Below, one piece after another: positions 33,403-40,672 of a DNA stretch of 64,000 bases (positions within the stretch are counted from its first letter, which is position 1; each line of letters starts with the position of its first letter). The DNA comes from Terasakiispira papahanaumokuakeensis (lineage in GTDB: Bacteria; Pseudomonadota; Gammaproteobacteria; Pseudomonadales; Halomonadaceae), in assembly GCF_001709345.1 (NCBI RefSeq), contig NZ_MDTQ01000001.1, forward strand, positions 3,148,769 to 3,212,768, written 5' to 3'. The translations under genes and the position numbers were made by a program. The notes beneath the pieces are model-generated. The model was given only the letters and a program-made list of their open reading frames with translations. It was not told the DNA's origin and ran no database searches.

Positions 33403-33429
33403 AAAAAAGCCCATCCACAAGGGATGGGC
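33403..33429 (-). terminator. Terminator of the TRAP transporter operon
   Basis: On the minus strand GCCCATCC, five-base loop, GGATGGGC, then TTTTTT. It begins about 55 bases after the dctM stop, a textbook rho-independent terminator. Confidence 0.9.
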
Positions 33430-33483
33430 CGATCATACAAAACGGATGATCACATTGGATCAGGCACTCAACTTGGGGGCAAT

Positions 33484-34884
33484 TTAAAACCCTTTGGCTG
33501 GACCATCCAATAATTCCGGCAGAAACAGACTGATTTCCGGGATATAAGTAATCAACATCAAGAAGCCTAATAAGAGCACCAGCCAAGGCAAGGCGGCACG
33601 AATCGCCCAGCCGATACTTTCCCCGGTAATCCCCGCTGTCACAAAGAGGTTCAACCCAACAGGCGGTGTCAGCATCCCGATCTCCATATTCACCACCATG
33701 ATCACGCCGAGGTGAACCGGATCAATCCCCAGCTGCATGGCAATCGGGAACAAAATCGGCGCCATGATCAAGATAATCGCAGACGGCTCCATAAAGTTAC
33801 CGGCGATCAACAGCAGAATATTCACCACAATCAAGAAGCCCCAAGCAGGCAGCCCCCACCCGGTGATGGTTTCGGCAATGGCATGCGGGATACGTTCATT
33901 GGTCAACACATAAGCGAACAGCATGGCGTTGGCAATGATGAACAACAGCATCAAAGAGACTTTGGCCGCATCCATCACCACTTGGCGCACTTCCGGGTGC
34001 CAGAAACTGCGCACAAAGCCCGTTGGCACTTCAAGAATGGCACGGGCAATCGCTTGGCCCACAGATTCACCCTCACGCACCCAAGGGCTATTCTTCAACG
34101 GCCCCATATCCCGGTAACCAATCACCGCCACCAAGAATGCATACACAGCCGCCACAGACGCCGCCTCTGTTGGGCTGGCGACCCCGCCATAAATCGAGCC
34201 TAAAACCAATACAATCAAAAACAGCCCCGCAGCCGCATGACTCCCTGAAATCACTAACTTACCAAGACCGGGGAAAGGGACTGGCTGCAATTTCATCCGG
34301 CGGGCGACAATATAAATCGCCACCATCAGGATGGTCCCCATCATCAGGCCAGGAATCATCCCCGCCATAAACATTCGGGCCGCGGAGACCTCTGTTGCCG
34401 CAGAGTAAACCAACATCACGATAGACGGCGGAATCAGAATCCCCAAAGTCCCCGCATTGGCGATGACCCCCGCGGCCATGGCTTTGGGATAACCTTGACG
34501 GACCATACCGGCAATCACAATCGAACCAATCGCGGCGACCGTCGCCGGTGAAGACCCCGAGACAGCGGCAAAAATCATACACGCCAATACCGACGCCATG
34601 GCCAAACCACCCCGGATATGACCGACGCAGTCCACAGCAAAATCAATAATACGGCGGGCAACGCCCCCGGTAGACAAAAACGCGGAAGACAGTACAAAAA
34701 ACGGAATCGCCAACAACGTATAGTGACTACCCGCATCGCTGTAGAGCTTCACCGCGACAGAGCCTAAAGAGTCACTGGTAAAAAATAATATCACCGAAAG
34801 GCTGGATAGCCCCAAGGCAAAAGCAATCGGCATGCCAATCAGCATGCAGCCGAACAAAACGGCGAAGAGCGTTAAAGTTGCCAT
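33484..34884 (-). CDS. dctM: TRAP transporter large membrane subunit
   Basis: 466 residues, 12-13 hydrophobic helices. DctM family features: IGMPIAFALGLSSL near the N-terminus, AAVSGSSPATVAAIG, GMVRQGYPKAMAAGVIANAG, LGILIPPSIVMLVYS, and near the C-terminus IEIG-like MEIGMLTPPVGLNLFV. It uses the sodium gradient to move substrate delivered by DctP. The start overlaps the dctQ stop as TAATG, so the membrane subunits are translationally coupled. The substrate class is organic acid; the precise one is not readable. Confidence 0.92.
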   Translation of the reverse strand: MATLTLFAVLFGCMLIGMPIAFALGLSSLSVILFFTSDSLGSVAVKLYSDAGSHYTLLAIPFFVLSSAFLSTGGVARRIIDFAVDCVGHIRGGLAMASVLACMIFAAVSGSSPATVAAIGSIVIAGMVRQGYPKAMAAGVIANAGTLGILIPPSIVMLVYSAATEVSAARMFMAGMIPGLMMGTILMVAIYIVARRMKLQPVPFPGLGKLVISGSHAAAGLFLIVLVLGSIYGGVASPTEAASVAAVYAFLVAVIGYRDMGPLKNSPWVREGESVGQAIARAILEVPTGFVRSFWHPEVRQVVMDAAKVSLMLLFIIANAMLFAYVLTNERIPHAIAETITGWGLPAWGFLIVVNILLLIAGNFMEPSAIILIMAPILFPIAMQLGIDPVHLGVIMVVNMEIGMLTPPVGLNLFVTAGITGESIGWAIRAALPWLVLLLGFLMLITYIPEISLFLPELLDGPAKGF

Positions 34885-35441
34885 TAGTTATTTTTCTCCC
34901 CATTTTGGCCTTGGGCTTCTTCAGCCAAGCGCATACTTTCGCTGGCTTCATCGACCATGTGGAAACTGCTCTGCTGATTGCTCAGAACACGCCAAGCGAT
35001 ATAAAGGAAGTTCAAACTTAATAAGGAGAAAGCGACCAACAAAATCGATAAGGCATGCCAACGTTTAAACGGCAAATCTTCCATATCGACATTAATCAAT
35101 TGCATCAGCTTGATATATTCCCAAGACCCCATCAGGAAAATAGCGCAGTAAATCAAGCAGCCGATAATCGCGACCCCCGTCAGTAAACGCTGCAACGGGT
35201 TAGGAAAAAGCTTAATCAAGGCATCAACACTGATATGAGCCCCTTGTCTCAATGCCCAGGATGCGCCGAACAAGACAAACCAAGACGCCATCGTCAGGAC
35301 CAACTCTTCGGCCCAGAGCACACCATGGTCAAAGCCATAGCGCAGAACCACTTCTACAAACACAATACCGGTCATCAAGGCCAGCAACAGGCCAATGATG
35401 GTGCGCTCAACACGCTCAAGCAGGCTGAACAAGGCGGTCAT
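34884..35441 (-). CDS. dctQ: TRAP transporter small membrane subunit
   Basis: 185 residues; GGAGAA lies 7 bases before the ATG. Four hydrophobic helices with family motifs VEVVLRYGFDHGVLWAEEL (the R-Y-x-F and W-x-E-E pattern) and WALRQGAHISVDAL. The C-terminal about 30 residues are a hydrophilic tail (ESMRLAEEAQGQNGEKNN). It pairs with DctM. It is separated from dctP by 138 bp containing a GC hairpin that could reduce expression of the membrane subunits relative to the binding protein. Confidence 0.9.
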   Translation of the reverse strand: MTALFSLLERVERTIIGLLLALMTGIVFVEVVLRYGFDHGVLWAEELVLTMASWFVLFGASWALRQGAHISVDALIKLFPNPLQRLLTGVAIIGCLIYCAIFLMGSWEYIKLMQLINVDMEDLPFKRWHALSILLVAFSLLSLNFLYIAWRVLSNQQSSFHMVDEASESMRLAEEAQGQNGEKNN

Positions 35442-35458
35442 GAATCTTCTCCAACATT

Positions 35459-35475
35459 GGCCCCAAACAGGGGCC
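35459..35475 (-). promoter_or_regulatory. Hairpin between dctP and dctQM
   Basis: GGCCCC, five bases, GGGGCC in the dctP-dctQ gap, 18 bases before the dctQ start codon. No T-tract. It could act as a stabiliser or attenuator giving more binding protein than membrane subunits (inference). Confidence 0.45.
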
Positions 35476-35579
35476 TGGACTGATGACTAAGGCATCAAAA
35501 GTGGCCGGGCCTACTCTCAAGCGCTCAACGATACCGCGTCGCAGAGCAAAGCCCAGCCAATGCCTCTATACCCGGGGCG

Positions 35580-36566
35580 TTACTGATTAGCTTTCAATGC
35601 GGCATCAATCAGATCACGACCAATGTCATCTTCAAATTCAGACCAAACCGGCTTTTCTGCTTCAACCCAAGCTTGACGCTGCTCAGCTGACATTTGAACG
35701 ACTTTGGTGCCCTCATCATCGATAATGGCCTGACGATCACGGGCAGCCAGATCAGCAGATTGCTCGTTGCCGTATGCAATGGCTTCATTCATGGCTTTGT
35801 TTAACTTGTCACGCACATCGGGCTCTAAACCGTTCCAGAAAGAAGCCGATGTAACGACCAGATAATCCAACACCCCATGATTGGACTCAGTCACATAGTC
35901 CTGCACTTCAAAGAACTTCTTCGAGTAAAGGTTCGACCAAGGATTCTCGGCGCCATCAATCGCTTTGGTTTGCAGCAGCGTAAAGACTTCAGAGAAGGGT
36001 TTTTTTACCGGAATCGCATCAACGGCCTCAAACTGAGCAGCCAGGATGTCGGATGTTTGAATACGGAATTTTTTCCCCGCCGCATCTTCCGGTGTCAAAA
36101 TTGGTTCATTGGCTGAAAACTGCTTCATACCGTTATGCAGATAGCCCAAGCCGATCAGGCCTTTATCTTCCATTGAGTTCAGCAAAGACTGACCCGCTTC
36201 GCTTTGTTGGAAACGGTCTACAGCGGCCATATCGTCAAACAGGAAAGGCAGATCAAAGACCTGGAGCTTATTGGTAAAACGTTGGAACTTAGACAGAGAG
36301 GGCGCTGCGATCTGCACATCACCCAGCAGCATCGCCTCTAGGACACGGCTGTCATCATACAGCTGAGAGTTTGGGAACACCTGAACGTCCAACCCGGGCA
36401 CGGCCGCCTCTGCTAACTCTTCAAATTTACGTGCCATTTTGCCTTTAGGCGTATTCTCAGCCACCACGTGGGAGAACTTGATCGTCATATCGGCTGCTTG
36501 CGCGCCACCAGCAAGAATTCCCACCGCAGCGACAGCAGATGCCAATACCGTTTTCATCAATTTCAT
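35580..36566 (-). CDS. dctP: TRAP transporter periplasmic binding protein, DctP family
   Basis: 328 residues; GAGGA at 7 bases before the ATG. Signal peptide MKLMKTVLASAVAAVGILAG, cleaved near AQA-A. Family features: IKFSHVVAENTPKGKMARKF, LGDVQIAAPSLSKF, LPFLFDD, and the substrate-carboxylate-binding Arg in GKKFRIQTSDI, then TKAIDGAENPWSN. These match C4-dicarboxylate DctP members, so succinate/malate/fumarate-type substrates are likely. It is the first gene of dctPQM. The 590 bp upstream region is unusually rich in palindromes. Confidence 0.92.
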   Translation of the reverse strand: MKLMKTVLASAVAAVGILAGGAQAADMTIKFSHVVAENTPKGKMARKFEELAEAAVPGLDVQVFPNSQLYDDSRVLEAMLLGDVQIAAPSLSKFQRFTNKLQVFDLPFLFDDMAAVDRFQQSEAGQSLLNSMEDKGLIGLGYLHNGMKQFSANEPILTPEDAAGKKFRIQTSDILAAQFEAVDAIPVKKPFSEVFTLLQTKAIDGAENPWSNLYSKKFFEVQDYVTESNHGVLDYLVVTSASFWNGLEPDVRDKLNKAMNEAIAYGNEQSADLAARDRQAIIDDEGTKVVQMSAEQRQAWVEAEKPVWSEFEDDIGRDLIDAALKANQ

Positions 36567-36872
36567 GGGTGTTCCTCTTCGTCGTTAGCTGCGCTGCTTA
36601 ATCGATAGCCACTGATAAAAATCGAATACAGGCAGCGGTTTATTGTAATAACGCTTTATTGAGATGACGGCCTTATCGAACGACCTGCCCCGGTGATCAG
36701 CCCTGATGATCAACCGCTGACGAGGTGGTCCGGTCATAAAGCAATCCGCGACTTTCAACACCCTACCAAGCAAAACCAATGCCAATTTATTTTTATCGTT
36801 AAAAAACAATTAAATACATTAAAAATTAGACTAAAGTCATGACCATCTAAAGTCTAAACTTGAATGCCATTC

Positions 36873-36888
36873 GTGCGGGTTTCCACAC
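36873..36888. promoter_or_regulatory. Imperfect palindrome, GTGCGG motif copy 1
   Basis: GTGCGGGTTTCCACAC, preceded by TTC. It is the less symmetric of two related sites; the second starts exactly 33 bp away. About 310 bp upstream of dctP. Confidence 0.5.
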
Positions 36889-36905
36889 ACCGCCAAATAA
36901 CGCTC

Positions 36906-36921
36906 GTGCGGACTTCCGCAC
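36906..36921. promoter_or_regulatory. Palindrome, GTGCGG motif copy 2
   Basis: GTGCGGACTTCCGCAC: arms GTGCGGA and TCCGCAC are exact reverse complements around a CT centre. A dimeric regulator site is the natural reading; no regulator gene is adjacent on the dctP side. Confidence 0.55.
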
Positions 36922-37105
36922 AGGCCACCATTTCTGAAATGACATCGGTATTGACGCATCACAACGTCACATTTAATGCCATACCCCCATCGATATTCAC
37001 GGAACAAGATCATCTGGTTAAAGAAGCGGCGTTCGATAAGTCATTTTTAAGCCATTCAGACCAGACCATCCGCCCATAAAAAGTGGACGATTACGCTAAC
37101 GTCAA

Positions 37106-37135
37106 ACGGGATGTGCGGATATCCGCACATCCCGT
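37106..37135. promoter_or_regulatory. 30-bp perfect palindrome, GTGCGG motif copy 3
   Basis: The 30 bases are perfectly self-complementary; the centre GTGCGGATATCCGCAC is a clean copy of the two motifs nearby. It begins 25 bp beyond the LysE-family stop codon (37160), so it may also act as that gene's terminator stem, although no T-tract follows. Confidence 0.6.
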
Positions 37136-37159
37136 CATATTCATGGTGAGATCAGTGAA

Positions 37160-37783
37160 TTAGCTGAGGATCAGCAGTACACAAGCGGCCGTCATCGCCC
37201 CCATCACGCCATTGAAACAACGCCAATGCCATGCTTTCTTCAACAACCGACCGATCGCCACACCAAATCCTGCCCACATGGCAATAGACGGGAGATTAGT
37301 CAAACCACATAGCACTGTGACAAACGCCGCCGACAACCAAAACTCATCACCCGTCCAGGTAAAAGAAGCAATGGCAGAAATCGCCATGACCCAACACTTA
37401 GGGTTCACAAACTGAAAACTGAGCGCCTGCCAGAAAGAAAAAGGACGCCCGGACACCCCCTCTTCAGTCGACACCGCAAGTTCGGGGGCTGGCGCTTTTG
37501 CAATTTTCCAAGCCAGCCAGAGTAAATAAGCACTACCGATCACCTTTAGCCCTTGCTGCAATATCGGCCACTGCTGGAACAAGCTGCCCAGACCTAACGC
37601 GACCGCCACCATCAACACCATAAACCCGATGGAAATCCCTAACATATGGGGCAAGGTGCGATAAAAGCCATACTGCGCACCTGATGCTGTCAACATCATG
37701 TTATTAGGCCCAGGTGTTGCCGACATCGTTAATGCAAACATCACAACAGGGCCCGCCAGCCCCCACCAAGACAATATCTCCAT
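37160..37783 (-). CDS. LysE/RhtB family amino-acid exporter
   Basis: 207 residues from MEILSWWGLAGPVVM; of two nearby ATGs the second gives better spacing to GAGGG. Motif TMSATPGPNNMMLTASGA near the N-terminus marks the LysE superfamily, and about six helices follow (IGFMVLMVAVALGLG, LKVIGSAYLLWLAWKIA, VNPKCWVMAISAIASF). These proteins export amino acids or derivatives. It is divergent from a MocR-type regulator, a pairing often used for self-control of exporters or PLP-linked amines; substrate unknown. Confidence 0.88.
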   Translation of the reverse strand: MEILSWWGLAGPVVMFALTMSATPGPNNMMLTASGAQYGFYRTLPHMLGISIGFMVLMVAVALGLGSLFQQWPILQQGLKVIGSAYLLWLAWKIAKAPAPELAVSTEEGVSGRPFSFWQALSFQFVNPKCWVMAISAIASFTWTGDEFWLSAAFVTVLCGLTNLPSIAMWAGFGVAIGRLLKKAWHWRCFNGVMGAMTAACVLLILS

Positions 37784-37896
37784 CACCATTCCCTCACTCA
37801 ACTCGCATGCACCAATCCTGGCTGATCTGCCGCACTGAGCGTGACTGACGACAATATTCATCAGGTTCAAATGATCAGCGCCCCTCAAATCATAAA

Positions 37897-37914
37897 AATT
37901 GTATGCACACAATT
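37897..37914. promoter_or_regulatory. Dyad AATTGT-N6-ACAATT between lysE-type and mocR-type genes
   Basis: AATTGTATGCACACAATT, perfect 6-base arms, in the 280-bp divergent promoter region. A second, shorter dyad with the same half-site (ACAAT-AG-ATTGT, 37996-38007) lies about 90 bp away. Candidate operators for the MocR-type regulator. Confidence 0.5.
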
Positions 37915-37995
37915 AGAAAATAAATCATGACAATCGTGGCATTGGGTGAGTATGCTGGGCTTTCAGAAGAGTGCAATCAGGAAGTTGTGATCCAT

Positions 37996-38007
37996 ACAAT
38001 AGATTGT
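37996..38007. promoter_or_regulatory. Second ACAAT dyad in the divergent promoter
   Basis: ACAATAGATTGT shares the ACAAT/ATTGT half-sites with the dyad at 37897. About 56 bp before the mocR-type start codon, positioned for autoregulation (inference). Confidence 0.4.
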
Positions 38008-38062
38008 GCCCCTAACAATTCGGCCCCTAGCTCTTGGTGCCACCAACAGCCGAGGAAACCGC

Positions 38063-39502
38063 ATGCCATCAGCACCTTCTATTCAGGAAAAAGCGCGTCA
38101 ACGTTGCCACTGGTTGCCAGATCTTTCCCAACACCGAGGCGCTCGCTACCAAGGCATTGTGGATGCATTGGCTCATGCCATTACACAAGGGACCTTGGCG
38201 CCGGGCGAACGGCTCCCGCCGCAACGGTTAATGGCCGATGCTTTAGGCGTCACGGTGGGTACGATCACCCGAGCTTATCGGGAGGCTGAACGGCGAGGAT
38301 TAGTCGAAGCGAAGGTGGGCAGCGGCACTCGAATCAAAAGCGCTTTATCAGAATCAGACAAACCCTCTTTCTCCCATTTGTCTCAAGCGGCGGCCGACAG
38401 TATCGACCTCTCACTCTCAATACAGACCCCTCATCCGGGTCGGCACACTTTATGGACTTCTCTGATCCATGAGTTTGGCGATCAAACCCACGCCTCAACC
38501 TTGGCATTGGATTACCAAACGGAGCAGGGCGCCCTGGCGCATCGCCAACAATTGGCGGATTGGTTGAACCAACAGTCTCTGCATGTCGATGCCAATGAGT
38601 TAATTCTCACTACGGGCGGTCAACATGCCGACTATCTCGCACTGCAAGCGTTGGTCCGCCCAGGAGAGGCCGTTGCTTCAGCGGCATTGACTTACCCAGG
38701 CATGATTGCCGCCAGCCGACAGCTGGGTTTCAAGCATATTGCGGTGCCCATGGATGCCGAGGGCATTCAGCCTGAAGCGTTGGAAAGGCTCTGTCAGCAA
38801 CAACGCATTCGAATGCTGTATGTCATGCCTGAACATAACAATCCAACCGGTGCTCACATGAGCGAGACACGGCGCCAAGCCATTGTCGATGTGGCACGTC
38901 GGCATGATATGTTCTTGCTGGAAGACGGCGTTCAGTTTGTCCCCGCCGCTTATCGAGGCCGACCTTTTTTTGAACTCGCCCCAGAGCGTTCACTCTATAT
39001 TTTCAGTATTTCCAAGTTGCTCTCTGGGGGCTTAAGATTTGGTGCTTTAAGAGCCCCAGCAGCATTAGTCAGCCGACTGACAGCGGCTTTAAGAGCTCAA
39101 TGCTGGTCATTGCCAGGCATTGTTCCCTGCTTGGCCCTGGCTTGGCTCACCTCGCCCCAAGGCAATGCCATCATTGATTGGCAATGGCAGGAAGTTATCG
39201 CGCGCCACCAACTTCTGGACCAATACCTCGCAGGCTATACCCTTAGCACTCACCCTTGCAGCTTCCATGCTTGGTTGAAATTACCCGAGCCTTGGCGAGC
39301 CCATGAATTTGTTCAACAAGCCGCCTCCGTCGGTGTCACCCTGATCAATCCTGACCCCTTCTGCGTGGGCAGCCAACCCGCGCCCCAATCCGTCCGTATC
39401 TGTTTAACACCACCGGAGCAACGGGAACGTTTAGCATTAGGGCTGGAACGGCTGGCGCGCTTACTGCATACAGGGCCGCCTTTACGGATGCCGCTGGTGT
39501 AG
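38063..39502 (+). CDS. MocR/PdxR-type regulator (GntR HTH fused to aminotransferase fold)
   Basis: 479 residues from MPSAPSIQEKARQ; GAGGAAA lies just upstream, so this ATG is favoured over one 57 bases earlier. The N-terminal winged helix (about 20-95) has RYQGIVDALAHAITQGTLAP, LPPQRLMADALGVTVGTITR and LVEAKVGSGTRI. The rest is a fold-type I aminotransferase domain: PEHNNPTGAHMS and SISKLLSGGLRFG, whose Lys would bind pyridoxal phosphate. MocR proteins use PLP or its amino-acid adducts as effector. The divergent LysE-family exporter is the obvious target. Confidence 0.9.
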   Translation: MPSAPSIQEKARQRCHWLPDLSQHRGARYQGIVDALAHAITQGTLAPGERLPPQRLMADALGVTVGTITRAYREAERRGLVEAKVGSGTRIKSALSESDKPSFSHLSQAAADSIDLSLSIQTPHPGRHTLWTSLIHEFGDQTHASTLALDYQTEQGALAHRQQLADWLNQQSLHVDANELILTTGGQHADYLALQALVRPGEAVASAALTYPGMIAASRQLGFKHIAVPMDAEGIQPEALERLCQQQRIRMLYVMPEHNNPTGAHMSETRRQAIVDVARRHDMFLLEDGVQFVPAAYRGRPFFELAPERSLYIFSISKLLSGGLRFGALRAPAALVSRLTAALRAQCWSLPGIVPCLALAWLTSPQGNAIIDWQWQEVIARHQLLDQYLAGYTLSTHPCSFHAWLKLPEPWRAHEFVQQAASVGVTLINPDPFCVGSQPAPQSVRICLTPPEQRERLALGLERLARLLHTGPPLRMPLV

Positions 39503-39580
39503 AGACTCACGCTAAAGCAATGCGCTGAATTTGAAAGGAGCATGTCAAGAAGCTCGCCCCAACCCACAAACATCGGTAAA

Positions 39581-39596
39581 CTGTATTCATATACAG
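39581..39596 (+). promoter_or_regulatory. LexA box of dinB
   Basis: CTGTATTCATATACAG fits the gammaproteobacterial LexA pattern CTGT-N8-ACAG exactly, 18 bp before the dinB start codon. It implies SOS induction. Confidence 0.9.
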
Positions 39597-39613
39597 CCTT
39601 CTAGCCTGACATT

Positions 39614-40672
39614 ATGACCCGCAAAATCATTCATTGTGACTGTGACTGCTTTTATGCGGCCGTAGAAATGCGGGATAACCCCGCGCTTAGAGATATTCCC
39701 ATTGCCATTGGTGGGCGTGTCGAAAATCGTGGCGTGATTGCAACGTGTAACTACCCCGCTCGCCGTTATGGGATTCATTCGGCGATGCCGACAGCTCAGG
39801 CGCTTAAACGCTGCCCCGAGTTGACGCTGATTCATGGCAATATGAATCAATATAAAGCCGTGTCACAGCAAATTTTTGCGATTTATCGAGAACTAACCCC
39901 TTGGGTCGAGCCTCTTTCACTGGATGAGGCTTATCTCGATGTCAGCGACGTTTTAGCCTGCCAAGGCAGTGCGACTCGCATGGCGGAATGGATACGACAA
40001 CGCGTTCGTACCGAGGTCGGCATTACGGTCTCCGCAGGCGTAGCCCCCAATAAATTCCTTGCCAAGATTGCCAGCGATTGGCAAAAACCCGACGGGCTTT
40101 TTGTCATCACGCCGGACCAAGTAGAGACTTTTGTCACCGACTTGCCGGTTGAACGCATCAGCGGGGTCGGCCCACAAACCACGAAGCGTCTCCACCAGTG
40201 GGGCCTGAAAACGTGTGGCGATATCCGACAATGGCCCCAAAGTGAACTCTTACGCCATTTTGGACGCTTTGGGCAACGCCTCTATGCCTTTAGCCGCGGG
40301 GAAGATCATCGTCCTGTAAAAGTCAGCCGTGAACGAAAGTCAGTCAGTACGGAACACACTTATGCGGAAGACCTCCCTGATCTCGCCCATTGTCAGGCAC
40401 GGCTGCCAGAGCTGATCACTGACTTACAACAGCGCTATGATCGTTTGACACCGGCCCCGCCCATTCGGGGGCTTGTGGTCAAACTCAAATTCAATGATTT
40501 TACGCAGACCACCGTTGAACAGACCTGCTTTGGTCTAGATGAATCCTTAGTGGCACAACTGTTACGGACAGGCTGGGAACGTGGAGAAGGCAAACCGGTG
40601 AGGCTCATGGGCATCGGCTTTCGCTTGCGCCATGAGCAAGGCCCAATGCCGACACAGCTGCCCTTATTTTGA
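39614..40672 (+). CDS. dinB: DNA polymerase IV (Y-family)
   Basis: 352 residues. Y-family error-prone polymerase for bypass of damaged bases. Catalytic motifs: HCDCDCFYAAVEMRDNP (first metal-binding Asp; usual HIDMDCF has Ile and Met where this has two Cys), YPARRYGIHSAMP, SLDEAYLDVS (the D-E pair), GVAPNKFLAKIASDWQKPDG, and the helix-hairpin-helix VERISGVGPQTTKRLHQWG. The C-terminus ends with PTQLPLF, a credible QxxLxLF-type beta-clamp binding peptide. A LexA box precedes it. Its 3' end overlaps the convergent GGDEF-EAL gene by 9 bp. Confidence 0.95.
   Translation: MTRKIIHCDCDCFYAAVEMRDNPALRDIPIAIGGRVENRGVIATCNYPARRYGIHSAMPTAQALKRCPELTLIHGNMNQYKAVSQQIFAIYRELTPWVEPLSLDEAYLDVSDVLACQGSATRMAEWIRQRVRTEVGITVSAGVAPNKFLAKIASDWQKPDGLFVITPDQVETFVTDLPVERISGVGPQTTKRLHQWGLKTCGDIRQWPQSELLRHFGRFGQRLYAFSRGEDHRPVKVSRERKSVSTEHTYAEDLPDLAHCQARLPELITDLQQRYDRLTPAPPIRGLVVKLKFNDFTQTTVEQTCFGLDESLVAQLLRTGWERGEGKPVRLMGIGFRLRHEQGPMPTQLPLF

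Larger units (their letters stand above)
36567..37159. other. Long intergenic region with palindromes, upstream of dctPQM
   Basis: 590 bp between dctP and the LysE-family gene, both read leftward. It has no convincing gene; a 71-codon frame at 36864-37079 has no ribosome binding site or family pattern. It holds two GTGCGG palindromes (36873, 36906), a 30-bp perfect palindrome (37106) and an 8-base direct repeat CTAAAGTC (36831 and 36847). The AT-rich 36780-36840 stretch is the best place for the dctP promoter. Confidence 0.6.

Noticed and set aside
36864-37079. 71-codon open frame upstream of the TRAP operon
   Set aside because: No ribosome binding site, no domain pattern, and it runs across two palindromes better read as regulatory sites.
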